Positions 1 to 5,907 of a DNA stretch of 8,521 nt are shown one piece after another (within the stretch, counting starts at the first letter, position 1; each line of letters begins with the position of its first letter). A program made the translations under genes and the position numbers. The notes below the pieces were generated by a model. That model was given only the letters and a program-made list of their open reading frames with translations, ran no database searches and had not been told where the DNA came from. Origin of the DNA: CAZQLE01 sp964593905 (GTDB taxonomy: Bacteria; Chloroflexota; Anaerolineae; Anaerolineales; Anaerolineaceae); contig CAZQLE010000172.1 in the NCBI GenBank assembly GCA_964593905.1, positions 1 through 8,521 on the forward strand. Reading direction: 5' to 3'.

Positions 1-510
1 GTCCATGATGATCAGACTGGCGTTCATCGACAGCGCTTTGGCAATTTCAACCAGTTGGCGCTGAGAAATGGACAGATCGCCCACCAGAACATTGGGGTCG
101 AGATCCAGCCCGACCTCCGCCAGCATTCGGCGGGTCTCTTTCTCCAGCATCCTCCACGGAATCCGCCCCATCTGTGATGGCATACGTCCCATGTAAATAT
201 TTTCCATCACGCTCAGCGCCGGCATCATGGCCAGTTCCTGGTGGATGACAGCAATGCCGGTATTAATCGATTCGATCGGGCTTTGAAAATTAACTTCTTC
301 ACCTTTAAAGATGACCGATCCTGTGTCCCGCACGACAATTCCGCCCAGCACATTCATCAGGGTCGATTTACCGGCGCCGTTTTCACCCACCAGGGCGTGC
401 ACTTCGCCATAGCGGACATCCATCTTCACTTCATTTAATGCCCGCACGCCCCCAAAGTGTTTTGAAACGCCTTCTACTTTCAGGATCAAGTTACTCTGTT
501 CAGTCATCAT
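1..510 (-). CDS. Sugar ABC transporter ATP-binding protein, RbsA/MglA type (3' part beyond window)
   Basis: This is the N-terminal 170 residues of a cytoplasmic ATPase that powers import of a monosaccharide or related compound. Seen: Walker A GENGAGKST (residues 42-50), Q-loop Gln91 in VIHQEL, an ABC signature region LSISQRQLVEIAKAL (146-160) and Walker B LIIMD at the window edge. The LSISQRQ form of the signature is characteristic of the RbsA/MglA/XylG class, whose members are about 500 residues long with two fused ATPase domains; only the first is visible. The start is ATG 510-508, preceded by GAGAAGGAAAG; a second ATG follows directly. It is the last visible gene of the minus-strand operon after the binding-protein gene, separated by about 230 bp holding strong hairpins. 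The family call is secure. The substrate is unknown. Confidence 0.95.
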   Translation of the reverse strand, partial: MMTEQSNLILKVEGVSKHFGGVRALNEVKMDVRYGEVHALVGENGAGKSTLMNVLGGIVVRDTGSVIFKGEEVNFQSPIESINTGIAVIHQELAMMPALSVMENIYMGRMPSQMGRIPWRMLEKETRRMLAEVGLDLDPNVLVGDLSISQRQLVEIAKALSMNASLIIMD

Positions 511-740
511 CGCTTTCCTTCTCACTGCGAAAGAGTGTAGGGGTTCTTCCACGATTTGCGGGAATGCCCTGGTTTTTCAATTTCTCATCCGGCGGCAGTG
601 CTTTTAACTGCCGGTCCCGAAGCGCAGAATGGTCACCGGCGGCGGTCGCCGTTCTGCGGCTCAGGAGATGATCCCCCCTGGGTCGGGAGGGACCCGAACG
701 GTGAACCCGTTCCGATCCCTCCCTGCAACAGCTTTATGAA
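511..740 (-). promoter_or_regulatory. Intercistronic spacer with three hairpins between binding-protein and ATPase genes
   Basis: No gene is seen here. Three inverted repeats lie in series. The strongest has arms 685-701 and 707-723 with 15 of 17 Watson-Crick pairs and loop TGAAC-like 702-706, and begins 18 nt after the binding-protein stop codon. The second has arms 623-638 and 643-658. The third has arms 593-599 and 607-613 (7 bp, loop 600-606). None is followed by a T-run on the minus strand, so a simple intrinsic terminator is unlikely. In binding-protein operons such structures commonly protect the upstream mRNA or partly attenuate, so the lipoprotein is made in excess over the ATPase. 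That role is inferred here. Confidence 0.6.
685..723 (-). terminator. Strong stem-loop after the binding-protein gene (attenuator or mRNA-stabilising hairpin)
   Basis: The left arm 685-701 (starting GGGAGGGA) pairs with 707-723 (ending TCCCTCCC). The only two mispairs are 693/715 and 695/713, and all other pairs are Watson-Crick, so the fold exists on either strand. It lies 18 nt beyond the stop codon at 741. A T-tract is missing on the minus-strand side (GACCCAGGGG follows), which favours partial termination or 3'-end protection over full termination. Confidence 0.6.
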
Positions 741-2196
741 TTAGGGTTTGGTCCAGAATTTGTCGATGTTGTCTTTGGTGACCAGATCGGCGCGGGTGAG
801 CATGCGGGCACACTCGGGATATTCGCCGCTCATGATGTAGTTGAACAGGCGGACGGCAGGATCGTGACCCTGAGCAAACGGGTCCTGGCCGATGGTGCCA
901 TAGATGACACCCTTCTNNNNNNNNNNNNNNNNNNNNNNNNNNNNNNNNNNNNNNNNNNNNNNNNNNNNNNNNNNNNNNNNNNNNNNNNNNNNNNNNNNNN
1001 NNNNNNNNNNNNNNNNCCACCGGTTTTACCGTGGCTTCGTCAGCCGGTTGGCATGCGCTGTCGAAGGCGGGTTTTTCATTGGCGGCCGGTTTGGGGGCGC
1101 CAGAGGGTTTCCAGAACTGATCGATGTTGTCTTTGGTGACCAGATCGGCGCGGGTGAGCATGCGGGCGCATTCAGGAACCGTACCACCCACCAGATAGTT
1201 GAACAGGCGAATGGCGGGGTCGTGACCCTGAGCAAACGGGTCCTGGCCGATGGTGCCATAGATGACACCCTTCTGCACATATTCCATGGTCTCATCGACG
1301 AAGTCGAAGGAGATCACTTTCACCACGCCGGTCTTGCCAGCATCTTCAACAGCTTTGGCAGCGCCGAAGGGGCCGCCAGCGGTGACATAGATGCCGCCCA
1401 GGTCGGGGTTGGAGGCCATGAAGTCATTGGCCTGGGTGAAGGCGGTGTCGGCTTTGTCCTGGTTTTCGACCGAGCCAACGATCTCGATGCCGGGGAAGTC
1501 TTTCTTCAGCGTGTCTTCAAAGCCCTTGCGGCGCAGTTCGTGCGCTTCGACCGCGAAGAAACCGGTGATGATGGCGACTTTGCCTTTGCCTTCCAGGGCT
1601 TCGCCCATGGCTTTGCCGGCGGCTTCGCCCTGTTTGTACAGGTCAGCGCCGACGAAGAGCATACGGCCGTTTTCGGTGGCGGTTTCAGAGTTGAAGGTTG
1701 CCACGGGGATGCCGGCTTCGACAGCCTTATCCATGAAGGGGGCCACGCCAGCATCGCCGGCGACGGTTGCAATGGCGTCATATTCCTGCGCGATTGCGGC
1801 TTCGATGGCCTGACCGAAGACTTCGGCGGTGTGCTGGTCACCCGGCACAATCCATTCCACGGTTACATTGTAGGGGGCCAGTTCTTCGGCGGCCTTCAAT
1901 GCGCCTTCTTTGACCGGGATCCAGAACGGGTTGTTCTCGAGACCCAGCACCGCGATCTTCATCGGTTTGTCAGATTTCTTGTCCACCGGTTTTACCGTGG
2001 CTTCGTCAGCCGGTTGGCATGCGCTGTCGAAGGCGGGGAGGGCCGGTTTTTCGGGTTCGGCCGGAGCGGCAGGCGCCTCAGCAGCCGGTTGGGTGGCTTC
2101 GGCAGCCGGGGCTGCCGGGGCGGGCTGGCAGGCGCTGAGCATCATGCTCAAAACCACAATCACAGCCAAGAAAATAAACATGCGGTTTTTCTTCAT
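741..2196 (-). CDS. Lipoprotein sugar-binding protein with tandem-duplicated binding domain (interrupted by assembly gap)
   Basis: Substrate-capturing lipoprotein of the sugar ABC importer (periplasmic-binding-protein family, Peripla_BP_4/RbsB-like). A signal peptide with lipobox LSAC (Cys23) is followed by an Ala/Pro linker (24-55). The first domain starts at KIAVLGLENNPFW (residue 80) and ends at NIDQFW (about 362). The frame then continues without a stop through a short linker into a repeat of residues 55-71 (AFDSACQPADEATVKPV, second copy at 377-393), where the 100-N gap begins. After the gap, a frame ending at TAA 741-743 encodes 57 residues from KGVIYGTIGQ to DKFWTKP, matching the end of the first domain. 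The two sides fit one frame only if the true gap is a multiple of 3. A 708-bp gap would give about 687 residues with two domains; the usual family length is about 320-380. Start ATG 2196-2194 has AGAGGAAAG before it. The coordinates contain an artificial gap, so a direct translation shifts frame after it. Confidence 0.9.
752..916. repeat. Direct repeat, copy 2 of the domain C-terminal segment (partner 1110-1274)
   Basis: Counted by eye, this segment matches 1110-1274 without indels and with 22 differences, or about 87% identity. The differences cluster in the codons around the PEC motif (MSGEYPEC against VGGTVPEC). From 862 to the gap edge at 916 the match to 1220-1274 is perfect over 55 bases. 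It encodes the second binding domain's C-terminus. Confidence 0.9.
917..1016. other. Scaffold gap (100 N)
   Basis: Exactly 100 unknown bases lie inside the binding-protein gene. The sequence left of it (862-916) and right of it (1017-1071) matches the first domain copy (1220-1274 and 1983-2037) exactly over 55 bases each. By alignment to the first copy, about 708 bp equivalent to 1275-1982 are missing. The length of 100 is therefore probably a placeholder. Confidence 0.97.
1017..1071. repeat. 55-bp perfect direct repeat, start of domain copy 2 (partner 1983-2037)
   Basis: These 55 bases are identical to 1983-2037 and diverge immediately outside (GTTTTTC here, GGAGGGC-like there). They encode AFDSACQPADEATVKPV in the linker before each binding domain. 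The offset between copies is 966 bp, or 322 codons, so the duplicated unit keeps frame. Confidence 0.95.
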
Positions 2197-2225
2197 CGTC
2201 TTTCCTCTCTTATTTCAGATCTTAC

Positions 2226-2266
2226 AGATTGGTTTGGTTCGATGGAATTGTCAATTGAATGGAACA
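2226..2266 (-). promoter_or_regulatory. Possible internal promoter of the binding-protein gene with operator-like half-sites
   Basis: On the minus strand a perfect TTGACA (2254-2249) lies about 55 bp before the binding-protein start codon. It is flanked by two TTCCAT hexamers in the same orientation. On the plus strand these read as ATGGAATTGT (2242-2251) and AATGGAACA (2258-2266). Both strings also occur in the palindrome at the regulator's promoter (4671-4687). The -10 at 17-bp spacing (CAATCT, 2231-2226) is poor, so promoter activity is uncertain. The rest of the spacer 2197-2344 shows no strong structure. Confidence 0.35.
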
Positions 2267-2344
2267 GCGGTTTGGGAAATTCAGCGGCTTGAATATTGGA
2301 TCAGGGGACACCTCCTGAGCGCATTATCAGCGCCGGTTGAAGCG

Positions 2345-3352
2345 TTAGTTGCGGCGCTTGCGCAGTTGATCGAGCGCCACAGCCAGGACGATCACCACAC
2401 CGATCACAATGGTCTGGGCTGACTGCGGCAGTTTGAGCAAAACGAAAGCGTTGCGAATGACAGCCATCATGGCTGCGCCAATGACCGCACCGATAATTGA
2501 ACCTTCACCCCCCGCCAGACTGGCGCCGCCCAGCACAACCGCGGCGATCACATCCAGTTCGACGCCCACACCCGTGTTGGTCATGGCGGTGGAAAGCAAC
2601 CCGGCATTCATAATGCCGCCGTAAGCGCCAAAGAAACCGGTGAGGGTGTAGACGAAGATCTTGACCCAGTTGACGTTGACGCCCGAGAGCCGCGCGGCTG
2701 CCTCGTTGGACCCGATGGCATAGATCTGACGACCCAGCACGGTATGGTTGAGAAAGAGCGTGAACAGCACCACGAAAATGATCATTTCAATGACCGGGAA
2801 GGGTACAGGGCCGATGTATCCGGCGCCCAGGAACGCCACCCCGGCATCTTTGAGCGGGATGTTGCTGGCAACCGTGCCCTTTAACCCGCTGGCCAAATCA
2901 TAGGTGAGGCCGCGGCCGACGCTCATCATCCCCAGGGTGGTAATGAAGGGGTTTACCTTGAAACGGGTAATGACCTGACCGTTGACAAAGCCCAGCAGAG
3001 ATCCCAGACTTACACCCAGTAAAAAGGCCAGCCAGGGGTTGACACCGCTTTCGGTGATCAACCGCGCGGTGAGCATGGCGCTGACCGCCATGATCGAGCC
3101 GATGGAGAGATCAATACCGCCGGTGACAATGACCATGGTCATCCCAATGGCCATGATGCCAATCGTCGAAGCGCTGCGCAGAACGTTGAACACGTTTTGG
3201 GTGCGCAAGAAGTATTCGCTGAGAAGACTCATCATCACGCATAACAGCAAAAAGAACACCAACACACCGATTTCACGGGTCTTAAAGATTTTCTTAAGCA
3301 GCGAACTTGAAGCAGAACTGGAACTTTGTGATTGAGCAGCAGATTGGCTCAT
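2345..3352 (-). CDS. Sugar ABC transporter permease, RbsC type (BPD_transp_2)
   Basis: Inner-membrane channel subunit, 335 residues, the usual RbsC/XylH-like length. Seen: a Ser/Gln-rich cytoplasmic N-terminus (2-18), a first membrane segment at about 29-46, the family hallmark GGIDLSIGS (78-86) after a hydrophobic stretch, PFITTLGMMSVGRGLTY (135-151), the ATPase-contact EAA-like loop GSNEAAARLSGV (214-225), and the conserved Gly-rich VVLGGASLAGGEGS block (272-285). It ends with a basic RKRRN tail. Start ATG 3352-3350 has a good GGAGGAAAG before it. It lies 56 bp after the ROK gene and about 150 bp before the binding-protein gene, so all are likely co-transcribed. It would work with the ATPase (510-1) and lipoprotein (2196-741). 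The substrate cannot be read from the sequence. The ROK/XylR-like regulator suggests a monosaccharide. Confidence 0.96.
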   Translation of the reverse strand: MSQSAAQSQSSSSASSSLLKKIFKTREIGVLVFFLLLCVMMSLLSEYFLRTQNVFNVLRSASTIGIMAIGMTMVIVTGGIDLSIGSIMAVSAMLTARLITESGVNPWLAFLLGVSLGSLLGFVNGQVITRFKVNPFITTLGMMSVGRGLTYDLASGLKGTVASNIPLKDAGVAFLGAGYIGPVPFPVIEMIIFVVLFTLFLNHTVLGRQIYAIGSNEAAARLSGVNVNWVKIFVYTLTGFFGAYGGIMNAGLLSTAMTNTGVGVELDVIAAVVLGGASLAGGEGSIIGAVIGAAMMAVIRNAFVLLKLPQSAQTIVIGVVIVLAVALDQLRKRRN

Positions 3353-3408
3353 CTTTCCTCCAAAACAGGGTGGTTAATCTCTACTTCTGTAAAAAGGGGG
3401 CGCGATTG

Positions 3409-4626
3409 TTAGATAACTTCCATTTCGCGTAAAATATCGTCCAAGACCATCGCCACTGCGCCAACCACGCAGGCGTCTGCGCCGTGGGCTGAGGGTGCAA
3501 TGCGCAATTTTCGCGCCGCCGGACCAAGCGCCTCGCGGAAGACTGTTTTCTCGACGACCGGCATCAACAGGTCTTGCCCAAGGCTGAGTGCGCCGCCGAT
3601 GACGATCAATTCGGGGTTGAAAATATTGACCAGGTTGGCGATGCCCAGACCCAGATTTACGGCCACATCTTCCAGCGCCTGCATACACACCGGGTCGCCG
3701 GCACGGGCCGCCTCGACCACGGTTTGAAACTTTAACCGGGTGAGATCGCCCCCGATCAGACTGTGCACCAGGCTGTTGGGCGCCATCATTACCGACTGTT
3801 GCACCCGGCGCAGCACTGCGCGCGGGCTAACCTGGGTCTCCCAGCAGCCGCGCCGCCCGCAGCCGCATAGCTCGCCGCGCGGGTCCATCATCATATGGCC
3901 GATTTCGCTGGCAAACCCGTTATTGCCGCGGAAGAGCTTGCCGCGAATGATTACCCCGCCGCCCAGACCGATGCCCGAGCTGAGATAGACCATGTTATCG
4001 GCCCCGCGCGCCGCGCCGAAGTAATATTCACCCAGCGCTGCTGCGTTGCCTTCATTTTCGGTGTAGACTGGCAGCCTGAAGCGCTGGTTCCACATTAAGC
4101 GGAAGGGCACGTGTTCCCAGCGCAGGTTGGGGGCAAAGATCAGCTCGCCCTGCAGGATATCGACCAGACCCGGCAGACCAACGCCGATCCCCAGCGGGCG
4201 CAGCTCGCGCTCGGCGACGATCTGCATGGCGCGGTCAATCATCTGTTCAGCCTGGGTGAGGATCTCCAACTGGGGGAGGGCAGAATCGATCTCGATCCGC
4301 TCGCGCCATAACGGGTTGGCGACGAAATCGGTGAGGATGAGCGAAATAAAACCGACGCCGATTTCAACGCCGATCACTGCGCCGCCTTCGGGTTTGAGCA
4401 TCAGCGAAATGGCGGGGCGGCCGACTTTGGAATCTTGCAGTTCGGTTTCATGCACCAGGCCTTCTTCGATCAACGAGGCGATGATGTTTGAGATGGTGCT
4501 GCGGTTTAATCCGGTGCGCACGGCCAGATCGGCCCGCGAAATGGGGGCGCACAGGCGCAAGGTGTTTAAAATAATAGACTTATTGACCTTGCGAACGAGT
4601 TCCTGGTCAGCAGTGGTTTGGGGCAT
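3409..4626 (-). CDS. ROK-family transcriptional repressor (XylR-like)
   Basis: Sugar-responsive DNA-binding regulator of 405 residues, the normal length for ROK repressors. The N-terminal winged helix-turn-helix covers about residues 14-60 (NKSIILNTLRLCAPISRADL, then GLNRSTISNIIASLIEEGLV). A ROK sugar-binding fold follows, with the zinc motif formed by His244 (EIGHM) and CGCGRRGC (Cys254, Cys256, Cys261). Kinase residues are altered: the phosphate loop reads GVEIGVGF instead of DxGGT, and the usual ND of the catalytic motif reads NE (ENEGNAAALGE). A ligand-sensing role rather than a kinase role fits. ATG 4626-4624 (AGGACG upstream) is chosen over an in-frame ATG at 4749, because the longer form would read through the predicted promoter and adds 41 non-family residues. 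It lies first in the transporter operon and probably controls it and itself. Confidence 0.93.
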   Translation of the reverse strand: MPQTTADQELVRKVNKSIILNTLRLCAPISRADLAVRTGLNRSTISNIIASLIEEGLVHETELQDSKVGRPAISLMLKPEGGAVIGVEIGVGFISLILTDFVANPLWRERIEIDSALPQLEILTQAEQMIDRAMQIVAERELRPLGIGVGLPGLVDILQGELIFAPNLRWEHVPFRLMWNQRFRLPVYTENEGNAAALGEYYFGAARGADNMVYLSSGIGLGGGVIIRGKLFRGNNGFASEIGHMMMDPRGELCGCGRRGCWETQVSPRAVLRRVQQSVMMAPNSLVHSLIGGDLTRLKFQTVVEAARAGDPVCMQALEDVAVNLGLGIANLVNIFNPELIVIGGALSLGQDLLMPVVEKTVFREALGPAARKLRIAPSAHGADACVVGAVAMVLDDILREMEVI

Positions 4627-4670
4627 GAACCGTCCTGAGGGGACTATTAATTTGTTGCATGGATAAACTA

Positions 4671-4690
4671 AATGGAACAATTCCATTATA
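4671..4690 (-). promoter_or_regulatory. Promoter -10 with overlapping operator palindrome of the ROK-transporter operon
   Basis: On the minus strand a perfect TATAAT (4690-4685) runs straight into AATGGAA-TTG-TTCCATT (4687-4671), a perfect 7-bp inverted repeat with a 3-bp spacer. The predicted start, about 4678, falls inside the palindrome, 52 bp before the regulator's ATG. A protein bound here would block polymerase, as expected for ROK autorepression. No good -35 is found at 16-18 bp (GATGAA-like), so an activator may be needed. The owner of the site is inferred. Confidence 0.6.
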
Positions 4691-4714
4691 GATGGCTGAA
4701 AATAAATTTCATCC

Positions 4715-4748
4715 TGACATTTGTCAGATTTAAGGGTGACGAATGTCA
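4715..4748 (-). promoter_or_regulatory. Paired TGAC-N4-GTCA sites upstream of the ROK promoter
   Basis: TGACATTTGTCA (4715-4726) and TGACGAATGTCA (4737-4748) are each near-palindromic. They match in inverted orientation at 11 of 12 positions and are centred 22 bp apart, about two helical turns. Relative to the predicted start near 4678 they centre at about -42 and -64. The spacing resembles tandem activator sites of CRP/FNR-superfamily proteins, whose half-sites are often separated by four bases. No such regulator is in this window. Confidence 0.5.
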
Positions 4749-4760
4749 TAATCCCGCACT

Positions 4761-4801
4761 TAACAATTAAGGGCGGCCCAGCGGACCGCCCTTAATTGTT
4801 A
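4761..4801 (-). terminator. Perfect stem-loop terminator of the marR-yceI unit
   Basis: Arm 4762-4776 (AACAATTAAGGGCGG) is the exact reverse complement of 4786-4800, extended by a T-A pair at 4761/4801, with a 9-base loop. The GC-rich core is next to the loop and the outer stem is AT-rich, giving T-rich sequence within the 3' arm. It lies 27 bp past the yceI stop codon. It should insulate the transporter operon promoter just downstream from yceI transcription. Confidence 0.82.
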
Positions 4802-4827
4802 TCGATAAATGTACCGCTAAACTACCA

Positions 4828-5367
4828 TTAAGCAACCACAGCTTCAGGCTGTTTAACCAGCTCAAGCTGAATGTTGATATCCACCATCTCACCCACCAGC
4901 ATACCGCCGGTCTCCAGGGCCTGGTTCCAGGTTAGATCCCAGTCTTTGCGGTTGATGCGGGCTGCGCCGCTGAAGCCATAGCTCTCGGTTCCCCAGGGGC
5001 TTTTGGCCTTGCCCTCAAAGTTCACTTCGAGGGGCACCTCGCGGGTAATTCCGCGAATGGTCAGATCGCCGTATAAGCGGGCGTGTTCGTCGTTCAATAC
5101 TTCAACGCGTTTGCTGACAAAGGTCATATAGGGGTGCTGCTCCACGGCAAAGAAATCGGCCGAGCGCAGGTGGTTGTCGCGGTTGGGTTCGCCGGTGTTG
5201 ATACTGGCCAGTTCCACCTGAATATTGACCGTTGTGTTGGCCGGGTTTTGCTCATTTAGGGCGACTTCACCGCTGAATTTTTCGAACTTGCCGCGTACGC
5301 GGGCGATCATCATGTGACGTACAGAGAACTCAATTTGAGTGTGGGCGGGGTCGATTGTCCAGGACAT
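4828..5367 (-). CDS. YceI-family protein (cytoplasmic)
   Basis: A 179-residue member of the YceI family, lipocalin-like beta-barrels that bind long isoprenoid-type lipids and are often linked to stress responses. Family hallmarks seen are SWTIDPAHTQIEFSVRHMM at the N-terminus, VRGKFEKFSGEV, NRDNHLRSADFF, YGDLTIRGITREVPLEV, the Trp-containing GFSGAARINRKDWDLTW, and VGEMVDINIQLELV near the end. There is no signal peptide, unlike the periplasmic E. coli protein. ATG 5367-5365 is chosen because GGAGGA sits 7-8 bases before it; the in-frame TTG at 5382 would place the ribosome-binding site inside the gene. It lies 68 bp after the marR-like gene and is followed by a strong terminator. An operator copy lies before it. 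The ligand is unknown. Confidence 0.94.
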   Translation of the reverse strand: MSWTIDPAHTQIEFSVRHMMIARVRGKFEKFSGEVALNEQNPANTTVNIQVELASINTGEPNRDNHLRSADFFAVEQHPYMTFVSKRVEVLNDEHARLYGDLTIRGITREVPLEVNFEGKAKSPWGTESYGFSGAARINRKDWDLTWNQALETGGMLVGEMVDINIQLELVKQPEAVVA

Positions 5368-5401
5368 TGTATTTTCCTCCAAAGTAACTAGATATAAAGA
5401 T

Positions 5402-5422
5402 TTTTGATGTCAAAGCATTATG
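5402..5422 (-). promoter_or_regulatory. Probable yceI promoter (extended -10) and MarR operator copy
   Basis: On the minus strand TGACATAAT gives an extended -10 (hexamer CATAAT, 5422-5417). It is followed directly by the near-palindrome that reads TTTTGATGTCAAAG on the plus strand (5402-5415). This differs at two positions from the perfect TTTTGATATCAAAA at the marR promoter. The order -10 then operator is the same at both genes. No clear -35 is seen for this -10. Two TTGACA strings (5426-5421 and 5413-5408) could be alternative -35 boxes but lack good -10 partners. Confidence 0.5.
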
Positions 5423-5435
5423 TCAAAAAAAACGG

Positions 5436-5885
5436 TCACCCGCTGTGGGTACCCAGTTTTCGACACAGCGCACCGAATACTTGCATTTCTTCTGCGCTAA
5501 GCGGGGCCAGTGACGCTTGCAGGTGTTCGACAAAGCGGGGGAAAATTTCTGCAATCAGCGCTTCACCGGCCGGGGTGAGATGAATGGTCACCATGCGCCG
5601 GTCTTCACTTTCGCGCATACGCCGGATCAGGCTTTGCTTTTCCAGGTTGTCGAGCACCAGGGTGATGTTGCCGGTTGATTTGAGCAATTTGTTGCTCAGT
5701 TCTCCCTGACACAGCGGCCCCAGGTGATGGAGCGTTTCCAAAACGCCGAACTGGCTCGGAGTGAGTTTTTCACTGCTGTAGAAACTGAGCATACGCGCCT
5801 CGAACGAGTTACTCGCCCGGGTAAACTTGATAAAGGTATTCAGCGCCAGCTCTTCTTGCAGTGTGCCGTGATAATGGGTCGGCAT
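5436..5885 (-). CDS. MarR-family transcriptional regulator
   Basis: A 149-residue winged-helix regulator of the usual MarR length. Seen: an N-terminal dimerisation helix region, the DNA-binding core LTPSQFGVLETLHHLGPL (41-58), the recognition-helix region KSTGNITLVLDNLEKQSLI (about 68-86), the wing with the family motif SEDRRMVTIHLTPAG, and a C-terminal dimer helix. The SxGNITxVxDxLEK pattern resembles the MhqR/OhrR-like branch that senses quinones or oxidants. Two cysteines (59 and 141) could be redox-active, but this is inference. ATG 5885-5883 is preferred because GGAG lies 8 bases upstream; the in-frame GTG at 5894 overlaps that site. It precedes yceI by 68 bp and has a strong self-overlapping operator. 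It probably represses both genes. Confidence 0.93.
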   Translation of the reverse strand: MPTHYHGTLQEELALNTFIKFTRASNSFEARMLSFYSSEKLTPSQFGVLETLHHLGPLCQGELSNKLLKSTGNITLVLDNLEKQSLIRRMRESEDRRMVTIHLTPAGEALIAEIFPRFVEHLQASLAPLSAEEMQVFGALCRKLGTHSG

Positions 5886-5907
5886 TTCAATCACTCCAGT
5901 TCAAATG

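Noticed and set aside
661..916. Binding-protein reading frame continuing from the gap to a stop at 661
   Set aside because: This follows only from treating the gap as exactly 100 bases. The frame ending at 741 matches the known domain end for 57 residues, so the stop at 661 is an artefact of gap length.
904..2292. Long open frame of 462 codons on the plus strand, opposite the binding-protein gene
   Set aside because: It reads through the N gap, gives a low-complexity Gly/Phe/Val/Asp-rich product, and mirrors a clearly coding lipoprotein on the minus strand with a signal peptide, good ribosome site and family motifs. It is a shadow frame.
2300..2317. Short inverted repeat TCAGG/CCTGA in the permease to binding-protein spacer
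   Set aside because: It has only 5-6 pairs and no T-tract. It is too short to support a terminator or regulator site.
4627..4749. Longer form of the ROK regulator starting at the ATG at 4749
   Set aside because: The additional 41 residues are not family-like and their codons coincide with the -10, the palindrome and the paired upstream sites. ATG 4626 has a plausible AGGA ribosome site.
5368..5382. TTG start for yceI at 5382
   Set aside because: It would place the GGAGGA ribosome-binding site inside the coding sequence. ATG 5367 is correctly spaced from it.
5886..5894. GTG start for the MarR regulator at 5894
   Set aside because: The GTG overlaps the GGAG ribosome site itself, while ATG 5885 lies 8 bases after it.
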